64,000 bases of DNA from Fragum whitleyi (lineage: Eukaryota > Mollusca > Bivalvia > Cardiida > Cardiidae). Both the position numbers and the translations under genes were made by a program. This document shows positions 55,879 through 64,000 of the stretch, in pieces. The notes beneath the pieces are model-generated. The model saw nothing but the letters and a program-made list of their open reading frames with translations, was not told the DNA's origin and searched no databases. The DNA is taken from positions 41,925,869 to 41,989,868 of the forward strand of contig OX411554.1 in NCBI GenBank assembly GCA_948146395.1. The letters are read 5' to 3'. Within the stretch, counting starts at the first letter, position 1; each line of letters begins with the position of its first letter.

Positions 55879-58283
55879 CACACAGCCATGGTCACAACAC
55901 CCTTTTTACTGATAGATTTGACTTAACTGTAAGATACAGGATTGTGGAGAGTTGTAATATAAGGCCAAGAAGCAGAATTAATCTATTTTTGTCGAATGAG
56001 AAACACAATTTATAGACAATTTTACTGATGGAGACAATCGCTCGATCTGTAATGTGGTAATCATAAGTGTTCTGATCTTCACAATCACCTTTCTATATCT
56101 TCTTTTCAGTTGCCACAGTTACTGTCTTTATTGTTTCGAACTGAAATAGTCAAGAGACTCAGTGCAAGGATTGATAATATATTTCGATGATCACAGAAGC
56201 TGTTTCCATGACTTAGAAGTTTCATGAATAAATCGAATTTTAAAGTTTTCGATGTTATCGAGCTGTTCTTGTGGGTCTTATTTTAAATTGACGGGTAAAA
56301 AACGATCATTATTATTCCGTCTTGGCTTAAAGAAATTTTCCTTGTCACTGTGCATGTTTCACACGTCTTCCAAAGCAAAACAACATGCTTATTGTTGGTA
56401 ATTTCTAAAAAGCATTTAACTCTTCGCTTGTATGACAAAAGAAATCTAGTTGGTCAAAATCTGTTTCTTTAGATTTGAACGGGCAAAGCTGTTACAGGAT
56501 CAGTGAACTGCAGGAGTTTTGCGCTTCAAGCGGTTATAACAATGTCCGTTCATATTTAATCTTATTGTTGTTCCATATTAATTTCAACCTATACACTTAA
56601 GAAAAGTTGAAGTATATGTTTATTTCTTTGAAGACATATCAACCATAGAAAAACTTTCCAAGTATTTCCTTCAGCTTTGTAAATCAAGCAATACTAGAGC
56701 AGTCTCGCTTAGCCATAGTCTGATATTTTCTCCGTGGAATTAAAGTAAATACCGATAATCATTATCTTAATATGCATCGCCTTTTTAGTATATACATATG
56801 GTCAGCAAGTAAGTCCCTCCTTTAGCCACAACGAACCCTCAGTACCTACAGGCATCCATTGAATATAGACATTTTTGAAGGGTTTTCGTTTGCACTGGTT
56901 TGGTTGCAAAATTAAAATAAGAATCAGATGGCCATGCCCAATGATTTTCTTTACCAAACATGCATTTCCCGAGGCAGAAATATATAATTCAAAACTGCGA
57001 TATTACATGTACACAGATTGCTATTAAGTCGATGCAATTTAACAGACATCAGATATCATGCATTTCATTAAAATGACGGGTTCCTATGCTTTGGTCTAGT
57101 CCATGATGTTTCTTTTATAGACATATGCACCTGTTTAGAGATTATAAAACGTCAACACGAGTTGAAATGATAAAGTTGTTGTAAATAATATGAATTTTCG
57201 CTAACTGATTTCTATGAAAAATTAAACAAAATAATAAAAAGATAATATAACTAAATATGTTACAAGAATTTGTTTGTAATAAGCGTTTTAAACCATGTGC
57301 ATGCGTCTCAGTATCATCTCTTTTACTTTATTTTTAGGAAGATTCAATATTTGTTTTCAAAAAAATGCAGCAAATTTTATCAGAATAGATGAGATATATA
57401 CTAATAGACATTTCCACATGAGTGTCTGTAAGTAGGGACGTGTAGTTAACTGATGCAGGCGTTTTGTCTGCGAATGTTTACAGGAAAGGCAATTCGTAAG
57501 GACTCGATAATCTGTAAGTGTAAACCTTGTATCAACAGCAATTGTGTGTCTTTGATAGAAATTTCAAAGGAAGAGAGCTGATGCACACACACATCTATCA
57601 CTCTTACTCTTAATTGATAAACTTGTTGTTTGATACAGTTCTAAATTTATACGCATAAGCGAACTACGAATTATATACATGTATACTTTACTCGAGACAA
57701 TAAAGGGCAGTAACAACAATTTGAAACAGAGTAAAGCGGACAAATAAGCAAAAATAAGACGATGTGAATTTTAATCGTGGGAAAATATAAATGTCAAAAC
57801 AAAAATACAACATTGGATTAATACATATTTATCCATAGTATCTTTACAGAATGCCGAAAAATGCTCTTATGGGTTTCATGAAGCGCCAATGGAATAGGAA
57901 TGGGCTTTGAAAAATTGATTCACATATGTTTTACCGAGACCCGCACCAATTAACTCATAAGGCTTCAGAAATACCATTCTTCAGAAATCTTTTCTTGAAC
58001 CAAATTGTTGGCAAAGAAACCATGTTGACTCATTTGGGCTAATTAGGGGTCCACATAATCGATAAAAGTAGGGCAATTGGTTAGGAAATGTTAAGATACC
58101 ATTTGTGGTTCGAGCGAGCAACATTGAAAACAAACATATTTTACGAAATATGTTGTTTGCTATTTTAAACTGTTGTATATTTGCATTAAGCAAAACACAT
58201 ACATTCACGCACGCGCGCACACACACGCACACACCCACACACATTCTTCTCTTATGGGCTTTATTTAGCGCCAAAGCAACGGG
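55879..58283. other. Interior of element F: no gene seen
   Basis: No recognised coding region. A CA-rich microsatellite lies at 58199-58242. Two diverged copies of a motif (GGGTTTCATGAAGCGCCAAT at 57871 and GGGCTTTATTTAGCGCCAAA at 58256), each later followed by a TTGAAAAATTTGATTCATAT-like motif, show an internal duplication. Confidence 0.5.
58199..58242 (+). repeat. CA-rich microsatellite
   Basis: ACACACGCAC-type units over about 44 bp. Confidence 0.9.
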
Positions 58284-58530
58284 TACAAATAAGAACATCG
58301 TGAAATTGAAAGATATTCCTAACAAAATCATTCTAAATCATTCATTTAACGCTACATTCATTCATTCTCAAAACATTTAAGGGGAAGTAATGAATATTTT
58401 GAACGCAATTTGCGATTCCATGTTACCTCCCTTTAAAGTCATTCAAAAAAACGCTCCTCCCACCCATTCAATTTCATTTCGATATAATTCCACAATCATT
58501 CACTGTGTCAATTTCACTATGATTTAACTG
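58284..58530 (-). mobile_element. Family A MITE, internally deleted copy (A20)
   Basis: This is about 247 bp: AAGAACATCGTGAAATTGAA at the left, AACATTTAAGGGGAAGTAAT and ATGTTACCTCCCTTTAAAGT from the central palindrome, and CAATTTCACTATGATTTAAC at the right. The whole interior between the left arm and the palindrome is deleted. Confidence 0.75.
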
Positions 58531-59520
58531 GATGGATTTTGAAAATTTGATTCATATACTTTTGTACCATTTGAAGTACAAGTAGGCATCATAAAGAGGG
58601 CTATATTTTTTTCAAAAATCGCGAGTTTGGAAAACTCCTAAATCTGTTCATTAGGGCTCATTTTAAAGCCAATCAAAAAGAGAAGTTAAAATATCAGAAG
58701 TTAAAAAATTAAGAATGATGTACATCAACACTTATCAACGCTAAGTATTGAGCGTAATTTGAAAAGAATGGTTAAATGAATGTCAGTTTTTTGTGAATCT
58801 TATTTCAGGAAAACACCCAAATCGGCTCATATGGGTTACTATGAGAGCCAACACAATTTCCAAAATGACCCTAGAAATATGGACATGCAAGTTTTCCACG
58901 CCAACCCATACTGAATACATGTACCAAACAGGGCTTAAGAAATCATCTCGAAACAAACAAGGCTTTTTCCCTTAACCCACCAATATAGAAACACCAAAAT
59001 GGCTATTTCGGGCTCTGTGAGAGCCCATAAAATGGTGAAATAATCTTTTAAAACATGGATTTTTGTATTTTTTCTTTCTCCAATACACACTAAATACACA
59101 ACCATACCAAAGAAATCATTTTAGGAAAAAAAATCACATCTCATGAGCCCTCCTTTAGGGAAATACCTATTTTGCTCATATGGGCTCCTTTGAGAGCCCA
59201 TTAAATCGGGAAATGGGCTCGGAAAATTTGGACCCGCATAGTTTGCGATTTCTTGACCCCTAAGCAATCAATTAAAACCAAAAAATCAAATTTCAGCACG
59301 AAAATCCTACGGGAGCCCTTTTTCGTACATAAGGAACCGCACTAATTGGCTGGTGTTAAATTTAAGCGACTAATACAAATCGAAAGGCATTGATCGGATT
59401 TTAAATAATGAATGAAGTGTATCATCAATTGTTATTAAACATCCTTTGTCATTGTATTTTCAAACTGAAGTTAAATGGTATAATTAGAGTTAAACCGACT
59501 CTCTAATGCTTGATACTAGA

Positions 59521-59795
59521 CAAGGGCGTAACTACCATTTCACACGTTACGCAAGTGCGTAATGTTTAAAATAATCTTTCGAAAAATGTTGTTGATGAAT
59601 GATCATAACATCCAAACTTCTGCAGTTACGATGTTCTGATATTCACCAACACTCAAATCTTAGAGAAGGCGGGCGGAGGGCATTCATATTTTGTCAAAGT
59701 CCACATATCGCCTTTATCCTATATAAATATCCCATTTTTGGTCGCCATCTACTAGTAAGTGCGTATACATTTCAAAAATTTTAGTTACGTCTTTG
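59521..59795 (+). mobile_element. Small TIR element (family D), copy 2
   Basis: This 275 bp copy has ends CAAGGGCGTAACTACC and, inverted, CAAAGACGTAACTAAA. CTAGA occurs directly on both sides (59516-59520, 59796-59800) and is probably part of the target duplication. It is the inverse of 21111-21375. Confidence 0.72.
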
Positions 59796-59799
59796 CTAG

Positions 59800-60406
59800 A
59801 TACAGAAATCCGACTCCAAACAAAAGGGTTAGAAATACCTACATTATTTAAAATGAAAGAAAATAAACCTACATCCAACAAAGGAGTATAGAAGGTGGTC
59901 TACTAAGAAATATTCGTGCAAAATTTGGATGAAATACGGGAAAAAAAGTTTGGAGATAAAAGGCGTTTAAGGATTTCCAGTTTGGAAAAAAATGAACTTT
60001 TGTTTGGTAGGAGACGATGTTTTAAAAAATACAGAAAAAATGAGCCCTACCCTACCACGCCTATATTTGTATCAAATTGACTTTTTTAGAAGGTTTTGAG
60101 CTGCAAACGACGGACAAAAGGTGAACACAAAAGCTCACTTAGAGACATTGGAATTACTAAGCTTAAATACGTAAATTATGTGCTCCTAATTGCATGCTTT
60201 CCCTGTGATATGGTAGAATACTTTTTTAATTGTTTACGTAAATGCATTTACTTCTTGCATAGATATCGAAAAATCCAAAAAAAACTTTTAGATGACAGCA
60301 TAGTAAATGGCTATTTCCCGTTTTTTCCGAATGATATGTTACAATGAGCTTTATTAACATTTCTATGGCATTCCTCGGAAGAGCTATTGATCTTAACTGT
60401 TCTAGG
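59800..60406. other. Gene-free stretch 3' of the FkbM pseudogene
   Basis: Positions 60030-60145 contain GAGCCCTACCCTACCACGCC and AAACGACGGACAAAAGG...GCTCACTTAG, a short relative of the 24000-24510 repeat. No gene is seen. Confidence 0.5.
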
Positions 60407-62743
60407 TCATGAAAATTTCTTAAAACATACTTCAAATGTCCAATCCTTTAAAGGAACCGTTGTCAATCCATCGATAAACAAACAACTTATGTACGGTATG
60501 AACCCGTAGGAAGCCATCGTTGTTGCAATGTCAGATCCAGATTTCTTTCGCTTGTGCAACTCCGTTTCAATTTGTATAAATCGACCGTTAACATTTTTGA
60601 AAAACGACCTACCACCACTTAGAGCGAGAAGTTCAGATGCTTCTATATCCATTTTTACATCGACTCTTTTATCCTTGAACAGATATTCCAGGTCATCAAT
60701 TAATATTGTTTCAATAAACGATTTAGGTGTGATTAACCCATCGCTGTTTGGACGAATACGTTTTCCTCCTACATTCTTCGGATCCTGTGTAAAGCTATGG
60801 TCCTATTTACGGCAATTATCGTAGTAAGTCGTACTCCATTCTACCGTAGACAAGCCGTGTCACGAATACGATTAACTAAGTTGAAGTAAGACAAAGTACT
60901 TTTAACAAAGGTACTATCGAAAAGTTTCCGTAGAAAGAAGTACGTGCGAGTAGGAACAACTACGAAGAACTACGTAAAAATAAGAAGTTTAATTAGATTA
61001 ATTATCAATTTTAATTAATGGAAAATTGCCTTTTATTTGTTTCCAAAGCCCTGATATCTCTTGTTTGTCATTCTACAGATAAGAATCACGATCTTTAAGT
61101 ATATCATAAGGTTTAAAATGGGGCATTTCGACCAGCCACCTTCGGGTATTATAATTATTTTGTTGTAAAAACACGCGAGTTTCAAACCATTGATTTCACG
61201 TGCACTTCGTGATTAGATTTTATCAATTTCACCGAATCTATTCGTACTCTGAACGTAGTCCAACACCACCGTTTCCCTGCTTGGTCGTAGCATTAACTTG
61301 GACAGATGTTTATTAAACGGTATGTACGGTAAACTAGGCTAAACGATACGTTCTAATTCGGTAAGAGTACGATTCAACAAGATTTTACTACGTTGAAATA
61401 CATTCAAACTACGACAGAAAGTCCTTTTTCACCGTAGGGATTTTGAACATGCCCAAGATTTGTGCGGCCACTACGGTAGGTTTATACGATAGAAGAACGT
61501 CCAGTCCATGGTCGACTAGGTGAAACTACGCAGTCTACGGTAGGGTACGTTGTAGTACGGCATTCTTTCACTACGTCGAGATTAAGTTTACAACGTGTAA
61601 TGTGACCGCCATTTTTTACAACGTACTTTTTCCCTACCTAGCCGTGGACAAAATCGGAAACACGTACTGCAAGAGTAGTGAATCGTCAGTTTAACCTTGG
61701 TTTACCGTGGTAACAACACAAACGTTTACGATTTCATAGCGTGCTACTACGGTTAATTTACGGATAAGCAGGGATCAACTACTGTGACAGTACGGCCAAA
61801 TTAGGGACAAACTATCGTTCTTTACCGTGGTTAGAGTTTTGAACATTTTTAACAATATCCATGACACTACGGTCAAACTCACGAGTTTGCACTACGTTAC
61901 TCACTACGCGTAAGCACGACTTACTTCGACCTACTGCACAGTATACGCTCAGCCACGTAAATTTTACGGCTGACTACGTTGATGCGTAACTACGGCCAAC
62001 CACGTTTATTAACGTAAATGTGACCAAGCCTCAAGAGTCCCGTTGGTGTAAACATTCGCCACGGCATTATGAATTACCGTCACTTTACTTGCCAAATCAT
62101 CTAGAACTAAAGACCTTGAAAGCAATCGGAGATTTTCTATGTTTGCATCTAGTGCCACGACGTGTTTACCAAGGGTTGCAGCTTTCAGTGTAGAGACCCC
62201 AATATTACAGCCTTTATCGAGTACACCAGTCACATTGTTTTTGACCACTGCTTGAAAAAATTCTTCGACCCTGTTCCCCTCCCACTCACCACGTGATAGC
62301 AGAGGTCCCGATATTTAAATAACTATTTTAGGATCACAAATACATATCAATGTATTTTGTGCGAGCCGGTATTTTATACATCTAGAATCATTTGCTGTTT
62401 GCTTCAAAACGCTCACGTTAATCGTTTTAATACATTGTCTAGGACTTAGCAATGATGAAAGATTATTATCAATTACACACGGAGAACCATGAAAATCCAC
62501 CCTTTTATACCCCGTTTCAGTAACTCCAAGAATGTTACTAATATGCCCTGCTTTCTGGTCCAGTGTTGTTTTCCTATGTGAAATCTTATCTACACGTGAT
62601 CCCATGAATATTTGTCGTCACGTCATTTTTTAACGGTCCAAGTTTTCGGTTCAGAGGCACTTTTGTAAAATATGGTAAGATCACAATGCCTGTCATAAAA
62701 AGTAAAACAAAGAATATTGTTTTCTTAGCCCTTTATCCAACAT
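60407..62743 (-). pseudogene. FkbM-type methyltransferase gene, third copy, broken
   Basis: This is a diverged relative of the two intact genes. ATG at 62743 gives MLDK; a frame change follows before the signal-anchor (IFFVLLFMTGIVILP) and another near 62590. FHGSPCVI, CIKTINVSVL and CIKYRLAQNT match the stem region. A TAA near 62314 replaces the Tyr of IDIYISG. The SAM loop reads VLDKGCNIGVSTL, with Lys where the intact copies have Leu. After VYTNGTL the frame is cut by a 1.23 kb insertion (60795-62029), then resumes with SFTQDPKNVGGKR and KMDIEASELLALSGG to FEVCFKKFS. With the insert removed the remaining domain order is normal. It is dead several times over. Confidence 0.88.
60795..62029. 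mobile_element. TACG-rich TIR element inside the FkbM pseudogene
   Basis: About 1,235 bp interrupt the coding sequence. The ends are similar inverted sequences: CTATGGTCCTATTTACGGCA and, mirrored, GCTTGGTCACATTTACGTTA. The interior is unlike its surroundings: TACG/CGTA-type motifs (ACTACG, TACGG, CCGTA) recur every few tens of bases on both strands, so CpG is locally dense. No long reading frame. The target duplication is not clear. Superfamily unknown. Confidence 0.75.
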
Positions 62744-64000
62744 ATTTATCCCGGTCCCTTAAATGGTATATATGTAGTATTGGTAATTCACTGTCATTAC
62801 GAACGCTTAACTTAAAGTATTTAATTATGAATGAAATACTTTCAATGACAAAGTGGAATAGAGGTGCTCATTCAAATCATAAGCAGTGTAAATCGCTCGC
62901 TTAGGATTGAAATAATTATGCGTAAATTTGAAATTCCTAGAAGTTATCTAAAATAACAAGATAGTTATGACTATGTTTAAAGTTGATTGTAAACAAGGTC
63001 AAAATGGTAAAAAAGCTCACCCTTTTGTTTCAAAATGACCGAGCTAAAATTAGCAAAAGCTCAGTTGCATATTGAAATAAATTAAAATATAATGAAACAG
63101 AACACGAGGGCCTAAGTGTCCCTAATTCGCTTTCCAGAGTAAACAATCTAACATTTGTTTAAAGCAAGATTTAAAAGTAATGAAGCAAAATAGTTGGTTG
63201 TATAAAACAATACAATCATCCTGACCAATTTCAATGTTGGCTGGGTTAAAAATGTGGCACTGGATGTCTCAAACCTTTTACTTAGATTTGACCACGTGAC
63301 ATAGTTTTGAACCCCACTGGACCCAATGTCCAACTCGTCCGAGAATTCACCAAGACAATTATTCTGGCCAATTTTCATTTAAATAAGGCTAGAAAGGACG
63401 GGTCTCCAAAAGAGCCTTTTGGTGGCTAGAATAGATTTCTTTTAAACTTTGTCGTACATACTATGATATATTCTGCGTCTACTGACAAAATATTTGCACC
63501 TTAAACTTATTGCTTCAAGCTGTGCCTTGTTTTATAAGTAGGTGGGGTTATTCACTACGAATTTTCACTTTTTAACTGTTATACTACCCAAATTTATTGC
63601 TTTCGAGTGTAAAGCTGCCACACAATACATCGATGACGTATTCATTAACCGATATCTGAAATTTATTTTGACATATCATATTTTCCATTGTCATTATCTT
63701 CTCTTTTTTGTCTGTAGGGGATTTCTTTGTATTATTTCCTACAAATTTTGCGTGTTTGACCAACTCGTTAAAAAATTGCCTTGATTATCAAATTTCTTTT
63801 TTTTTACAAACCCATTTTCCTAATGTTCTTCGCAGAAATCAGTTTATTAATTTTAGAGTTATCTGCCCCTGAATGTGGGATATTAGAAAAAAATAGCTTT
63901 AAACTGGCCTTCTCAAACTAAAGTTAGTTGGATTTGAATGATTTTTGGCACATTTGTTCAAATACACGAACTAATTTGTAATTACAACTTATATGAGTAC
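62744..64000. other. Upstream flank of the pseudogene: no gene seen
   Basis: Only short frames (up to 80 codons at 63542-63784) occur; none is recognised. The stretch is AT-rich, with an almost perfect poly-T run near 63800. Confidence 0.5.

Larger units (their letters stand above)
54161..59342. mobile_element. Large element with long inverted ends (family F)
   Basis: The ends are GTGCGGTGCCTTATGTAATC at the left and, inverted, GTGCGGTTCCTTATGTACG at the right. The inverted similarity continues for at least about 550 bp on each side (54161-54700 versus 58780-59342) with many indels. In both arms the motif GGGCTCTC-nnn-GAGCCC recurs. Inside are a TTAA MITE (55321-55874), a family A copy (58284-58530) and about 2 kb without coding signal. 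No transposase is recognised, so it is non-autonomous. The superfamily is not determined. Confidence 0.7.
53984..59420 (+). mobile_element. Family A MITE split by a 5.2 kb element (A19)
   Basis: The left part (53984-54160) starts CACTTAACAATATCGTAAAA, preceded by TA, and includes AATTTAAGGGAGATATATCA. The right part (from 59346) has TGGCTGGTGTTAAATTTAAG, the second-subtype interior in reverse sense, and fades near 59420. The forward start joined to a reverse-sense interior suggests an exchange at the central palindrome before the large insertion. Confidence 0.65.

Overview
The window looks like nuclear DNA of an invertebrate, most likely a mollusc or another lophotrochozoan. It is AT-rich, has very low coding density and long gene-free stretches, and is packed with interspersed repeats: tRNA-derived SINEs, LINE pieces, many TIR/foldback elements and tandem arrays with units of roughly 105-170 bp like those familiar from bivalves. 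The phylum is an inference from repeat style and from the FkbM-type gene family; I cannot name a species. No rRNA gene, functional tRNA gene, CRISPR array or operon is visible.

Host-type genes. Two intact intronless genes on the minus strand (10482-11555 and 28747-29817) encode type II membrane proteins with an FkbM-type methyltransferase domain. Two decayed relatives follow: a nearly full-length pseudogene at 60407-62743, split by a 1.2 kb insertion, and a 5' fragment at 45280-45577. The two intact genes lie in a direct duplication, about 2800-13472 versus about 27840-30805. The first block is about 10.7 kb and the second about 3 kb. Most of the difference is explained by mobile elements present only in the first block.

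Mobile elements. The dominant repeat, called family A here, is a TA-flanked element of about 440 bp with TIRs and a central palindrome; about 20 copies or fragments occur, in both orientations. One copy (2958-7931) is split by a LINE (3013-7558), and that LINE is split by a SINE (6721-6929); both inner insertions have recognisable target-site duplications. Another copy (8118-10434) is split by a 1.9 kb hAT-like element. A third composite (53984-59420) is split by a 5.2 kb element with long inverted ends, which itself holds a TTAA-flanked MITE and a further family A copy.

Central region. Positions 16190-23762 form a large palindrome with two arms of about 1.34 kb around a 4.9 kb loop. The loop holds a broken gene (17512-18975, minus) for a protein with acidic motifs like PIN/FEN-type nucleases and a C-terminal CXC cysteine-rich domain. 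Each arm carries a decayed LINE endonuclease fragment and one small private insertion whose empty site is preserved in the other arm. Next come two inverted elements (23780-26362 and 33990-36250) that share both ends but have different interiors, which suggests a Helitron/Helentron-like or 'pearl'-like composite type.

The rest (36-53 kb and 59-64 kb) is mostly gene-free, with MITE copies, tandem arrays, two long CT/GA microsatellites in opposite strand polarity, and short reverse-transcriptase remnants. The most promising items for something undescribed are the palindrome with the PIN-like/CXC gene, the shared-end/different-cargo elements, and the TACG-rich element that broke the third FkbM gene.
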